Shown: positions 21,476 to 33,650 of the stretch, piece after piece
Position numbering within the stretch: the stretch's first letter is position 1
Layout: each line of letters starts with the position of its first letter
Source: Carettochelys insculpta
Taxonomy: Eukaryota > Chordata > Testudines > Carettochelyidae
Direction of reading: 5' to 3'
DNA: 64,000 nucleotides
Assembly: GCF_033958435.1 (NCBI RefSeq)
Contig: NC_134146.1
Location: 28,728,501-28,792,500, forward strand
Translations under genes and position numbers: made by a program
The notes under the pieces: generated by a model
Databases searched by the model: none
Told to the model about the DNA's origin: nothing
What the model saw: the letters and a program-made list of their open reading frames with translations, nothing else

Positions 21476-24259
21476 CCATTGTATAGGGAGTGTTAGAGGC
21501 CCACAGCTGTTGGAGTCCTGCATGGGTCTCCAGTTATTTCACAGATGCTATTTTGGCTAAAACAATGAAGGCTGATCTAGGGACCTCCAGAATAAAAAAG
21601 CATAAACGCTCTAATTTGCACTAAACAGCCAGGAAGTGCTAGGTCTGACTGTATCAGATTCATATCCTCTGTGGGTCAGTTACAGAGGACGACAAGGTAA
21701 TCATACTCACATCTGCTCTATGGTAAAAAAAAATCCCTTTCATTCAGTTCCATTTAGCAGTCATTTAAAATGCTAAAATAAAACAAACACCACACATTTA
21801 TGCATTTATTTGTTTGGATTTCATAAAACACCCATGGCCAGCCCCCAGGTGCCTCATCACCAGTTAAAATGCACTAGAAAAATCATTACAAAACCAGAAC
21901 AGCATTATCTTCCACACTACTCATAACACTGTCAGGCAGCAAAACAGGTCAGAAACCAAGTCAGATTTCCCCCTCGCAACCTCCAGATTTGCAAACCCTA
22001 ATCTTAATCATTTCAACCCAGCTCAAAGAGAGAAATGAGGCAGCATTCCCAAGAAATGCAGAGCCCTGCAACTCAAGGGGCCCTGACAGAGAACTCCCTG
22101 ACTGTCTTCATCTCTCTGCTAGAGCTCCATCCATCTTGGGTGCCTCCACTGATCCCAGCCGTGGAAGTCGAGCCCAGAGGAGGGTGGCTCTCTCAGGAAG
22201 TGCTTTATTGGACAAAAGTAACAGTCATAAACTCCACCCAAAAACCAATGGACAACCACTACAAGTTGCAGATCACTGATGTCCTGCACTCACATTGGGG
22301 TACTCCACCACAGGTGAACTACTATAGTCTTCACTAGCTTCAGCACCTGAACTGAATAGAGCCAACATTACTGTAGTTCCATCTACAGGTGATAAAGGCA
22401 TGGATTATGGAAGCAAAGATAAGAAAGACCAGAAGTTTGGTTCCTGTTATTTACCCCATGCCAGATCATGAGTGAGCACAGGTTCTGTGCTGAATCCAGA
22501 TAATACCACGTGACAAGAGTCAAAGAAGTCAGAAGCATCCAGATAATCCTCCCCATGACTGTTGGCATACTGTCCATCCAAGACTATGTCTTAACACAGG
22601 TTAATATTTGACTATATGGTCAGCATCAAAAGATGGCCTTCTGAGCCCAGTCTGAGTGCATTTGGCTTTTCAAGCAGACAGCAGCCTGTCCTCCTCAAAG
22701 GAGCAGCTGGCAAACTGCACCAGCAGAGAACTCAATCCTTCCCCACAGGCCTTCACCCGCCAGGAAGAGACAAGGATTCAAAAGTACAGGTTGTGACATG
22801 AACGTCTTCCCAGAACAACTAGAGCCTCTCTAAATGACATTGGTAAATCAAGCAGAGACCAGCTTTGTCCCTTCTCAGTAAAGCCCAAAGTTTATAGGCA
22901 CAGACAATTTGGTCTGATGCTAGTTGAAATTAACTGCAAAGTAAACCAAAACTTCTTCATATTGGGAAGATTAGCATCAGCAATCAAATGGAGACAGTGC
23001 CGATCAATCAACGTCATCAAAGCATCAGACACACTTATGCCGAATGAGATTTCCACCCATACTAGGCAGATAGAAGCAAAGGGTTAACAATCTTAACTCA
23101 ACCCCTTTCCTTCTGATGCAAACCCGTGCATGCAAAGCAGCATGCCCCAGGTTCTCTGTGTTCTCTTCCCCACGAATCTCAAAATTCTACAGGACATTAA
23201 CAGTCATCTAAAAAAGATAGGTGCTGGTATTTTTGTCTTGTCTTAATTTAACAAAATTTTTGTATTACATATAAATAGATTGCATGAGATATTTGGGACT
23301 AGGGCTATTACTTAGTTACATTTGTGTAGCATCTAACATAAATTGGGGCCCAACCTGGCGGAAGCCTCCAGATGTTAACCATATGTGTGAAACAAGAAAC
23401 AGCACTGTGGAGAAGTGTTAAGACTGAGTTATTTTACAGTGCCTCCATGTGTACTAGGCATTTACTGGCTACTGAAGTCACTGGAATCACTGTGGATTTA
23501 AACTAAAGTCTCTTAGATCAGAATCCATCCTGAAATAAGTAAGACATTAAAATAAATCCAGACCAATTCCTTAGACAAACTAAAATATGAGATCTGCTCT
23601 CTGGGAGGCTGTTTCTTCATCATAAATGTGTCTCATGCTTAGAAAAAGCACTTACATGATAACAGTTCTGTTGGGGCTCCCTGCATGTTTTCTCCTCTAC
23701 AAGTCCACCTGATGTTCAAAAATTACACACCCTCAAAGGTCAGATTCAGAGCTAGATCATAATGCAGTGACTTGATTTGGACTGAGTGCTACCTCAAGGT
23801 TTTTAACAGTGCCATTGCCTCTTGTGCTTGGAATGGTTTGAAATGGTCTGGCACCTCATCCTAGTGCAACAGAGTTCAGGTTTCTGCAGAACAGTTCACA
23901 GCATCTCTGTTTCATAACAGCCATTTTCCATAGTTTAACATGTAAAACAGAAACATAATACAGTAGAGTAACATAGCATAGGCTGGTATCAATGTATACT
24001 AGGCTCTAATGGGAATTGTTAGTGGGGAAATTTGTTTTTATAGCTATAAAATGTTTACACAAGCTAATTTTGCTATAAAAATTTACAATTTTAATTAGTA
24101 AAAATTGTCATAATTCAAAATGCAATTACTTTATTAATTCCCAATGACTTCTGTAGGAACAAAACTGAAATTTTTAAAGTAAATGCTGGCAACTAAGAAC
24201 TATTGTACGCACTGTATCTACTGTTACCGTGCTGATATGGGGCTATGAAAGCTGTGCCA
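20851..24259. other. unique noncoding DNA with an (AT)n run
   Basis: No gene recognised. The stretch 21980-22800 is less AT-rich and holds several 60-100 codon frames on both strands, none with a known family. Around 23300-23400 ATTTGTGTAGCATCTAACAT and GGGGCCCAACCTGG faintly resemble a MIR-type SINE, too diverged to claim. Confidence 0.45.
21443..21472. repeat. (AT)15 microsatellite
   Basis: Uninterrupted AT dinucleotides, likely length-polymorphic. Confidence 0.95.
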
Positions 24260-25800
24260 GTACAATTGTCTGTGGGCTTCTATATACTGTTGAAAAATTA
24301 TGCTGAGACAGGACAAGTGTGCCTATGCTATCCCGAAAGGTGTTTATCTAAGCTGTTCTTAATAACCTCCAGAGATGGGGATACTACAACCTCTAATATC
24401 TAACCGAAGCTTAATGAGCAGCAAGGAAGATTTATTAAATCTTGTTCTACCTTCAGTGGACACAGAAAACCATTGACCACCATCCTCTTTATGGTAGCCG
24501 TTAAGTTGTTGGGAGACGTCTCAAATTGTCCCTGCAGTCCTCTTTTCTCAAGAACTAATATGCTCAAATAGTTTAACTTTTCCTCAGAGGTTATTTTTTT
24601 CCATCATGTTCTGTGCTGATTAAGCCTCAAGTGGATTCCTGTGTCCAGTTCTTGGTGCCACATTTCAGCACTGACGTGGACAAACTGGAAAAGGTACAGA
24701 GAAGAGCAACAAAAATTATTAAAGGTCTAGAAAACATAACCCATGAAGGAAGATTGAAAGAATTAGGTTTATTTTGCCTGGAGAAAAGAAGACTGAGAGA
24801 GGACATGATAAAAGCTTTCAAGTGTCTAAAATGTTGTTTCAAGGAGAACAGAGAAAAGTTATTTTCCTTCACCTCTGGTGCTATGACAAGAGCAATGGGC
24901 TTCAACTTCCCTTGCTGCAATTTTTGTTGGACAGTAGAAAAGACTTTCTGTCAGGGTAATTAAGCACTGAAATAAATTGCCTATGCAAGTTGTGGAATCT
25001 CTGTCATTGGGGATTTTTAAGAACAAGTTAGGTACAAACACCTGCCAGGGATAGTCTAGAGATGGTGCTTAGTCTTGTTGTGAGTGCTGGGGACTGGACT
25101 TGATAACTTCAAGTTTCCTTCCAGTTCTATGATTCTATGATTATTTTTGTTGCTCTGCTCTGGACTCTCTCCATTTGCCCATATCTTTCTTAAAGTGCGG
25201 TATTCAGAACTGGACACAGTTCTGCTCGTGCTTGGTCAGTGCAGAGAAGACTTAGACAATTATCTTCCATTACAGTATGTTGCATACAACAAATCTATCA
25301 AAATATCCCTGAATAATAATAGTCTTTTTTGCAGCTGCCTCACGTTGTCAGTTCATTCAATTTGTGATCCATTGTAATACCCAGATCTTTTTCAGCATGA
25401 TTTGTGAGCCAAATACTCTTCTTTTGATTTTTCCTTCTTAAGAATAGTACTTTGCACTCATATTTATTGAATTTATGTAGTTGATTTCAGACCAATTCTC
25501 CAACTTTTCTAGGTCATTTTAAATTCTAATTTTACCTTCCAAAGTGCTATTAACCTCTCCCAGCTTGCTGTAATTCCAAAATTTATATCTAAAATCTCAA
25601 CTTCATTATCTTGGTACTGGACCCAAGACAGACCCCTGCAGAACCCTGGTAGATATATCCTCACAGTTTTATGGCAAACCACTGATACTAGTCTTTGAGC
25701 ACAGTCTTTCAATACATTTTATATTCACCTTATAATAATTTCATTTAAACCACATTTATCTAGTTTTCTCACATGAATGTCACATAGGACTATATCAGAA
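24260..25800 (-). mobile_element. old CR1 LINE (antisense), interrupted
   Basis: Left part about 24335-24612 has GGTGTTTATCTAAGCTGTTC, GATGGGGATACTACAACCTC and TTTCAGTGGACACAGAAAAC. Right part 25143-25800 resumes with TTGTTGCTCTGCTCTGGACT and runs on through AACTGGACACAG, CATTCAATTTGTGATCCATTG and TAGATATATCCTCAC. Together they form one antisense copy of an older CR1 subfamily, covering part of the ORF2 C-terminus and 3' UTR. The gap is filled by the sense CR1 at 24613. The left start is approximate. Confidence 0.75.
24613..25142 (+). mobile_element. CR1 LINE 3' end (sense), nested
   Basis: A 5'-truncated sense copy. The frame 24613-24963 encodes VQRRATKIIKGLEN and LFCLEKRRLREDMIKAFKCLK, the conserved C-terminus of CR1 ORF2. 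It is followed by the 3' UTR with TTGTGGAATCTCTGTCATTG, CTGGACTTGATAACTTCAAG and the tail TTCTATGATTCTATGA, the short-repeat terminus characteristic of CR1. The frame is degenerate toward its end. It sits inside an older CR1 of opposite orientation. Confidence 0.9.
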
Positions 25801-26129
25801 CCCATATTATCATTAAGATATCAGCCCTACAGTTTCCCGTCATCCCCCAAGCCAATAACATTGTCAAAGAAAGTTGTATTGGAATCATATTCACAAAGAT
25901 TTTCACACCATTGAAGAGTTAAACCAGTGGAGGTTTTCAGATCTTCAGGATTGCTTTTCTGTCCCATAGTAAAATACAGAAAAATTCCAAGAGAGAATAT
26001 CTTTGAAAAAACTTGGCATTATTAGGAAAACCTCCAAATGTAGTAGTGATAGAATTACAGTGATACCTTCACATGTGTGTTATACTAGGCCTGAGGGAAG
26101 TATATTGAAAACCTTTGTGCACAGTATTT
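25801..26129. other. unique noncoding DNA
   Basis: No gene. The first bases may still be weak CR1 sequence. Confidence 0.4.
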
Positions 26130-26275
26130 TTAAATATAGGGATCCATTTTTCAAACATGTTGGGAAATCACAGCTCCCACTGACCTCAGAGCCAGCTGCT
26201 CAGCACCTCTAAACATCCATCCACTTTCGGTACTTAGGTGCCTAGTTCTTAGAACCCACACTTGAAAATGTTGTA
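26130..26275. repeat. ancient amniote repeat with CTGCTCAGCACCTCT
   Basis: Contains CAGCTCCCACTGACCTCAG, GCTGCTCAGCACCTCTAAAC and TACTTAGGTGCCTAG in the order of a widespread old sauropsid repeat flanked by TTTTCA-type ends (ATTTTTCAAACATG, CTTGAAAATGTTG). Assigned from memory of the consensus. Confidence 0.45.
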
Positions 26276-27949
26276 CTGGGGTGTCCTATGTTCCTGGCAA
26301 AGTATCCTGGCCAGCCTTCACATAAACAGGAGGAAAAAAGAATTTCCATCAAGGTTGTTTAAAAGAATAATTTCAAGCAAAAGAAAACAGGCTGTGTTTC
26401 CAGAGACATGAGTTTCCACTCATTTCCATCCTGCATCCTATTTGGCTTTCATGAAAAAGTGAGACATTATGGTATTTCAAAGGGACATGAGCCAAAAGTT
26501 TCCTTTAAATATGGCATTTTTTACAATATTTTTAAATGATTCTGTTTAGTTAAACTGATTAGTCACAGCATAATCATGATTTCCCAGCAGGGCATATAAT
26601 GCAAACTTTAATTAAATCAGACATACAATGTATAAATCAGAGTTCAGAAAGGAAGGATACCATTCCATATGTAAGTCATGTTTATATTATGGCTACAATT
26701 TTCCATACAGGTTTTTCCAACTACAATTAAAATATCATTTTATATCCCAACAATTTGTTATTATTTAGAGAGACAGACGCAATTAATATTAAATTTGGGG
26801 ATCTATGTTGAGCAAAACATAATATGATGGAAATATTTTCCTTCAACAGAAAAGTGAAGTAGCAGGAGAAATCAAGATCTCATGTAAAGAACTAAAGAGG
26901 GAAATTGAATTCACAAGAAAGAATTAGTGAAAAAGTACAACTAAAAACACTAGCTGAATGGACAGAGGCTGTTAAGAAGAAACAAAAGGCATTGGACAGG
27001 ATATACTATTTAAAAAAAAGAGATGTCAAGTAAACATCAAATGCAATTTAGAAATGGATTCCAGTAAATGAAGGTTACGAGAGAGCTCAAAACTATTGTT
27101 TAATTCACATTTGAATTTTTCACAGTACACTATAAAATTTGATCTTTTTCAAACTGAATTTCAGTTTGGTTTTGCATAGATTGTGGTCAAGGCTAGATCT
27201 GCTGTTCAGCATTCCCTTATGATTAGATGAAAAAAAAATCACATTTTTTGTTTTGCCCTCTGGTGAATTCAATGTGTTTTTATACTCTTTTTTTTTGAGG
27301 GTGGGGTTTCTTTATGAGGTTACAGGGTACTTTTAAGAATGAAGATGGACACCAAACACAGTTTAATGAATCTCTTTCTGTTTTGATTGATGGTTCCCAT
27401 TGTGTGCATCCCTGCTGTTCTTTCTGTTCCTTGGTTCCCATATTCATCATTAAAGACAACCATCACACAAAATAAGTCACATGTATGTATTCTGCCAATC
27501 ATACTTTGGAAGCAACTCTAGAACTCACATTTTTCTTAACCCTTAGGTTCCTCTCTATGCCATTCTTAGGAATCTGGTTTGGAGTCTGTCTGATATGGCA
27601 TTGGTTAACAGGTTCCTAACACATTGAAATCCTGGTGTCAAGCAGTAACATCTGATTAGAAATCAAAAATATTGCAAAAGTAAAACAGCTTATCTAAGCA
27701 GCAGTATATTAGCCAACAGAGGCCTCAAAAATGAAGTGATATAATGAATAGGAAAGGCATCCACACCCTTTACAAAACCCAAAAACATATGAAAATCAAA
27801 GATATATAGTACTAGAATGAAACTGAGAATTTTCAAGTCAGCTGTAATCTCAGTGCTAACATGTGGCTGAGAGAGCTACCAATACAGCAGGCAAAAAACT
27901 AGAGATCTTTGAAAATATGTACCTAATAAAGATTCTGGGCTTTGGCTGG
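26276..27949. other. unique AT-rich noncoding DNA
   Basis: No recognised gene or repeat. Strongly AT-rich with simple A and T runs near 27010 and 27230-27300. Confidence 0.5.
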
Positions 27950-28920
27950 AAGGCTGTAGCCAGACAGAACCCCCCCTTTTGCTCCACTCCATCTTGCCTT
28001 CCCTAGGTGCTTCAGAGCATGAAAGGGTTAAAAGGAATAGCCCAGCCCTGGAATGCCCCAGAGCGCAGATGGGCTTATCTTAGCCATGGTCTTTGAAGCT
28101 CCCGAGCAAAGCTAAGAACAATGGGCTAATTAACAGCCGGGGCTTGGACTGCCCTTGGCTAATTACCATCAGTTGATTGGCCCACAGGGTCCCAGACAGG
28201 AGGAAAATCTCCAGCCCATTAAAAAAACAAATGCCCTCAATTGTCTACCTCACAGGTGTGAACTATGCCCTTGAACTCCCTGTGAGAACAAGCATCAGAC
28301 AGTTTAATTCAATTAAACCAAGGAAGAAGCCTACTTGACCCAATGGGTATAAAAAAGGGGTCTGGCAGACCCCCTATTTGAGCTCCAATCATCTTTCCTG
28401 CCGGACAGGAGGGTGGGGGTCTCCCCAGGTCCCCGGGGATGCCTGACTTCTGGAGAAAAAGGGACAAAGGACTTCTTCCCAAGGGATTGAGAGAAAAACT
28501 GGCCAAGCCACCTTGGTAACACAGGGGTGAGAATAAGACCTGCTAGGTATTTTACTTTTTATTTCTTATGTGCACATTTAACAAGTATAGATCTATGAAT
28601 TAGCGTGTATGCTAGCTATTTGTAATCAAAGTATAAACCTTGTAACAATCGTAACCACAAGAGCTTAACTCGCTAGGTAAACAAACAAAGCAACATTGTA
28701 ACAGAAAGAGATTAACTTGTTAGATAAATAAACAAAGTAATTGATTAAGTGGTAAACTGACTCCTCCTGTTACTGTGCAAACTGAACACAAAACAAAGAA
28801 CCCAACTGCTTTCAGCTGCTCTCAGCCTGGTCACTGGTGGCATCTCACCTGGCCATCAGCTAACAAAGGCCTGCATCACTAGGGACAAAATCCGAGAAGT
28901 CACCAACCAAAAGCTCATTT
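27950..28920 (+). mobile_element. LTR of an LTR retrotransposon, with TATA box and poly(A) signal
   Basis: Reads in promoter orientation on the plus strand. A TATA box, TATAAAAAAGGGG at 28348, is followed by a GC-rich leader (TCTGGCAGACCCCCTATTTG, then GGTCTCCCCAGGTCCCCGGG). About 380 bases downstream AATAAA occurs at 28727. This U3-R-U5-like order, and my memory of a similar turtle LTR, support the call. I could not fix the TG/CA ends or a target duplication, and no primer-binding site is evident, so a solo LTR is likely. The opposing 60-65 codon frames at 28309-28522 are not genes. Confidence 0.55.
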
Positions 28921-29866
28921 CCATCAGAAAAAGTACTCAGGCCCATATTCAGGAAAGTGCCAGGGTGTGAATGGCCCTGCCGCAACCCTTGTCCAGTTTC
29001 TCTCCCTTCCTACCTGCTGCACTGTTGCAGGGGGATTCTGCAGGGCATGGATGGGGAACCAAAAGCATCCTGGAAGCTGTAGTTCCTTGGACAGCTCCCT
29101 GCCTAGATAGCTGGCCCTGGAGCAGTGGCAGGGCTTAATTTCCCAGTATGCCCTTGGACACTAGCAACAGGAAAGAGAGGGAGATGAGGGAATATTGTTC
29201 TTCACTTATGGTATTACAGCAAGATCCCAGAAGGTAATATATATAAAACCTTTATTACCATATAAATCATATCAGTGTCCACTCAAATTTTTCATTAAAC
29301 TCTCTTATGCTCACTCATTGCACAATTATTTTGAATTTCTTCATATTTTGTGGTCCACATTTACAAAAAAAAAAGCACACACACCATCCCTACCCAGAAA
29401 TTCCTGCATATGGTCCTGGTGCTGGATGTATTTGGGATATATACTCCACATGCCAACAAATAGACTTTGACAAATAGCTGCCAAATGGAATGGAAGGAAA
29501 TAGTGAGAGAGGCATCAATGGGCACTGAGCCCACGGTTATTGATGATGATGCCAAATGGAAACCAAACTGATGGTGAGGAAACAAGGGAGCCCACGTGAA
29601 AACTTAAGAAGAAATTTTAGAGGCAGGACAGTGTGATTTTGGCAGACCTGGTGTCTGCTCATGCCAATAGCCCCTACCTAACTGAACAAACTCATGGAAA
29701 CCAGTCTGCTTTATTTGTATGGCAATATTGTTCAGACAGACATCAGAGTTTTAAGAGTGTGTTTGGTGTTCAGACCTTATGAATAGCTTCTAGGATCCTG
29801 TATGTATTAATCTCACTTTTCTGTACCCCACGTCATAAAGCATTATCAAATGTTTGCATTGTAAAC
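28921..29866. other. unique noncoding DNA
   Basis: No recognised gene; the opposing frames at 29195-29585 have no signature. Confidence 0.5.
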
Positions 29867-29878
29867 CTTTGTAAGTGT

Positions 29879-30084
29879 CAGAGAGGTAACCATGTTAGTC
29901 TGTATCTTCAAAGGCAACATGAATCCTGTGGCGTCTTATAGACTAACAGATATTTTGGAGCATAAGCTTTTGTGGGCAAAGACCTGCTTTGTCAGATGCA
30001 ACTGATGAAGCAGGTCTTTGCCCACAAAAGCTTATGCTCCAGAATATCTGTTAGTCTATAAGGTGCCACAGGACTTCTTGTTAT
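29879..30084 (+). mobile_element. hairpin (foldback) repeat, copy 2, with 12-bp duplication
   Basis: Starts CAGAGAGGTAACCATGTTAG and ends at CTTGTTAT. Two nearly complementary arms of about 75-90 bases surround the loop TTTGTCAGATGCAACTGATG: AGCATAAGCTTTTGTGGGCA is mirrored by TGCCCACAAAAGCTTATGCT. It is bounded by CTTTGTAAGTGT at 29867-29878 and 30085-30096. There is no protein coding. The transcript would fold into one long hairpin. Confidence 0.85.
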
Positions 30085-30208
30085 CTTTGTAAGTGTGTAA
30101 CTCATCAAACAGGAAAGACTCCTGTTCTAGTGCAAATGGTGGCTCCTAAAGAAGATGCTAAGTCCTGGCCAACAAGAAGGCCTTTGAAACCAAAGGATCC
30201 AGCATCAA

Positions 30209-31149
30209 CACTGTTCCCTCTAATTTTTTATATCCCGGCGTAGAATGACTCTCATTATATGTGCCAATATGGGGGTGATAGTTCACATAACAAAAGTCAT
30301 TCCACACATGGACAGTGTGTGGCAGACCGGGGCTAAAGGGTTAAGATGAGGGATCTAAATGCAGGTTTGGCTCTAAATGCAAGGTGGTCCAAGGGATTCT
30401 GAATACAGGAGGGGGTGGCAGGGGGTTCAGGTGCAGGAGGAGGTGAGGGCTCTGAGGTTAGTCTGGGGATGAGGGATTTGGGATGCAAGAGGTTTGTGGA
30501 GGGTCTCAAGACTGGGGGGCTGGGATACAGGAGGGTTTACAGACTCTGGACTGGGGATGTTGGGCTGGATGAGTCTGGGGATGAGAGTTTTGGGGGGGCT
30601 CAGGGTAGGGCAGAAGTTTGGGGCTTGAGCTAACATGGGCAGCTCCTGGCCAGCAGCACTAAGGCAGACTGCCTGATGCCTGCCTATCCTGGGGCACCAC
30701 ACTGCACTGCACCCTGGCAGTGGCCAGGGAGTCCAGCTCCTAGAGAAACATGTGGCTCCACAGTGCTCTGCATGTGCTGTTCTCACCTGCAATCACTGTT
30801 CCCCAGCTCCCATTGGTCAGGGACCAGCCAATGGGAGTGCATAGCTGGTCCTGAGGTGGCGGCAGCACCCAGAGCCTCATGGTCCCTTCTCTCCACCCAG
30901 GAGACAGACCTGCTAGTCACTTCACCACCAGCCCCAGCACAGAACTCCCCAGATATGGCTGCTCTGTGCTGCTGCTTGGGGAGGGGTGTCACCCCACCAG
31001 CCATGGCTGCTCCATGGTGGGGCTACGGGGAGGGCCTCACCTGTTCTTGGCAGCTTCAGGGCTTGGTGAGAATCCCTGTGTGGGGTTTAATAGCCAGTGT
31101 GCAGGGATTAAAAGTAAGCTGCACAGTTTGTTGAGAACATAACACATGA
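30209..31149 (+). repeat. G-rich interspersed repeat with a hAT-like start
   Basis: Begins CACTGTTCCCTCTAATTTTT, like the hAT element at 9052, then becomes G-rich from 30360 (GGGGATGAGGGATTTGGGAT, GACTGGGGGGCTGGGATAC) and GC-rich to 31060. Candidate flanks AGCATCAA and GACATCAA are weak. Overlapping frames up to 152 codons on both strands follow from the composition. Internal words recall the block at 13470-13880. Ends uncertain. Confidence 0.4.
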
Positions 31150-32486
31150 GACATCAAAAGTACAAAGGTTTTGTTAATTGCACTTCTCCCAGCTCCAGGC
31201 AGATGACACCTGTGCCTGAACTCATCCTATCAGCTTGGGCTCCAGGGCAAAGGGGATAAAAATCCCTAACAAAGAGAAACTTGCTTCTTTTTGCTTCTTG
31301 GACTCTAAAGGGACAGGAATCACTGAACCTAAACAAAACACCCCAAGCTGCTTTGCCTGGGCTAGCTTGAAAGGACATGCAGAGTTTAATCATTATGGAA
31401 GTTTCTATCTTTAAGAATCTAAGACTGTAACTCATTTGGATACGTTCCCTGCTTTAATGTTTCAAATACTGCTCTCATTTCTCTTGTCTAGTTAAGAAAT
31501 GCTAGCTAATTTCTTACAGGATTTGCTACAAGCATTGCCTTAGGTTTGAGAATGACCTGAGTTAAGTGACTGGGCCTTAGTGATTGCAGAGAGTAACCTG
31601 ACTATTGATGTGATTTTTGGTATATGGGTCTATCAGAGAAGCAGGGTTGCCTGGGGTAATAATTTTGACCAGAGTGACCTAAGGAAACTGTAGCTCCATG
31701 GTAAGACTGTTCTAGTGTTTGTGCACTTCATACTTGTTACTTGGTTGGTGAAATCTAATAATAGAACATAACCAGTTTGTTGTTTGTACCCTGTTTCCTT
31801 ACAGGCTATTCTGAGTTTGGCACCCATATTCATGAGCCACTCCAGAAAGGATGTGAGGCAGAACAATTGATCTCAACCCTAGAGAGCAAATGGAAGCAGC
31901 AGCAAAGGACAGAGAGGAACAGAAGAGGCTGGTTTCTGCCTTGTGTGCTGATACTGGCACAGGAAGGATGTTTAAAAGAAAAAACAAGCAAACAAACAAA
32001 TAAAAATCCCAGAGCTAGACAAAATATGCAGAGAAGAATTCAAACAGAATACTTATGGGAACAGCAAAAACACAATGATCAGGCTGCAGATAATTGGGAA
32101 GACTTTGGAAGGGAGAGGGGCCATACAAAAAAACTAAGTTTCCTGTTGATTAAATTTCTTATTGTGTAATATTTCCACACAAGCAAAGCTTGGGCTTCTA
32201 CAGCCCATACCCAGAACAAGAATGGGGGAACAGGTGGGAGGCCAGTACTGCTGTGCTTCCCCATCTGCTGCCCAGAAAGGGGACAATGAGAGAAATGAAC
32301 CACTGCTGGGCTTTCTCACACATTGGTCAGAAAAGGAACCATTGGGAAAGAAACAAAATATTTCTGGGGTTCCTCAGACCATGCCCATAAGAGCAGAAAA
32401 GAAAGGAGAAACAAACCCTCACCAGGCTTTCAAGTCCGATGCCCATCTGGCTGAGGAGATGACAGCAAGAGCCCACAGCAAATATA
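31150..32486. other. unique noncoding DNA
   Basis: No recognised gene. The 130-codon frame from 31777 is lysine/glutamine-rich and opposed by other frames; I see no domain in it. Confidence 0.45.
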
Positions 32487-32578
32487 GGCTCTGATTCAGG
32501 AAGGCATTCAAGCACATACTGAACTTTGACCAGTTAAGTACTGGCTTTAAGGATGCTTTTCTGAGTCAGGGCCAGCTC
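32487..32578. mobile_element. small CTGATTCAG-ended inverted-repeat relic
   Basis: TCTGATTCAGGAAGGCATTC at the left is mirrored by CTGACTCAGAAAAGCATCCT from the right. This matches a common old amniote repeat whose ends resemble CCTGATTCAGCAAAGCAC. A related copy is at 39196. Confidence 0.5.
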
Positions 32579-32679
32579 ACAGTTGGGGCCAAGAACAGTC
32601 GTTACTACATGAAGACATTGTGGTGGGAGGAAGGAAAAGAAGAGTTCTAGCAGCAGCAGCTAGATTATGAGATGGCTGT

Positions 32680-32727
32680 GAGATGACTACTCCTCTTTCT
32701 TTTTTGATAACTTTAATCACTGAAATT
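32680..32727 (+). repeat. 48-bp direct repeat, unit 1
   Basis: GAGATGACTACTCCTCTTTC onward through GATAACTTTAATCACTGAAATT. It differs at two positions from unit 2 at 34762. Surroundings are otherwise unrelated unique DNA. Confidence 0.85.
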
Positions 32728-33650
32728 ATCTGGGCAACCAAAGAAAGAAGTGAAAATTAAAGGGTTGTGAAGTGAAATGACCATGTCACCTGGGATGGAA
32801 GGAAATGCTTAGCAGATCTGGTAGAACCTTTCATACAATGTGGTTAAAAATTTATTTTCATACTGAGCGAAAGGAAAGGGCCTAGGCCTTCATGGGATTT
32901 AGCAAAATACATTACATGGAACACTCCAGTCCAGACATCAGTATGGTTGCACATTGGGAGAATCACAGCCTATAGCATTTCTGGGAGGTGGGTTGCAAGT
33001 GGTATATTGGTTTTGTGCTGGCTCTTTGTACATGGGTTGAATTTCAGACTTGACTCTTGACCAAACATCTGAGTGTTTTCAGCTGGACCTCCAGCAGTAG
33101 ATAGCATGACTGCATCATCTTCTCAGCAGTGAAAGCAGTAACAAGAATACAAAAATTGCCAAATCCTGTTGAGGCATTTCTCAAGCTAGCCAAAATATTA
33201 TTACATAGAGACTCCAGATAGAGTCTAACTTTAATGTTGACAGATATGGTGTGAAAATAACTTTGCATAGCAGAAAAAGTGCTATTATCTTACACATCAA
33301 AAACAGGATGTGTTCTGCCACTCAAATTTCCATTCTGTGATCAGGTATATGTTTACACAAATTTCTGAAAATGGTGGCATTTAACCACACATTTCTGGAT
33401 ACTTTGATGATTGGTACTAAGCAGACCTGTTTATTTAACTCTATAAAACTAAACTGATTTAAAGTGGAGCTAAAGTCATCCATAAAAACTGGTGATAATA
33501 TACCCTAAGATTTCTGCTTTAGTGTTCTGTAGAACTGTAAATTGCAATGACAAATGTATTTGAGCCATCTTTGCTGATTATTAATCTTTCATCTTGAGTC
33601 CATCCTCCAAAAAGAGGATAGACATAATAGTCCTGATTCTCTTTTATATG
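32728..33650. other. unique noncoding DNA
   Basis: AT-rich sequence without recognisable gene or transposon. Confidence 0.45.

Noticed and set aside
21980..22800. Possible coding exon cluster in a less AT-rich stretch
   Set aside because: Frames are short, occur on both strands and have no recognisable family; no consistent splice pattern.
23290..23400. Possible MIR fragment
   Set aside because: Only two short words fit and order cannot be established.
30415..31142. Frames of 152, 121 and 87 codons on both strands
   Set aside because: Same reason: GC-rich repeat with skewed composition and low-complexity products.
31777..32169. 130-codon frame rich in lysine and glutamine
   Set aside because: No recognisable motif, shadowed by frames on the other strand, and the flanking sequence shows no splice or promoter context.
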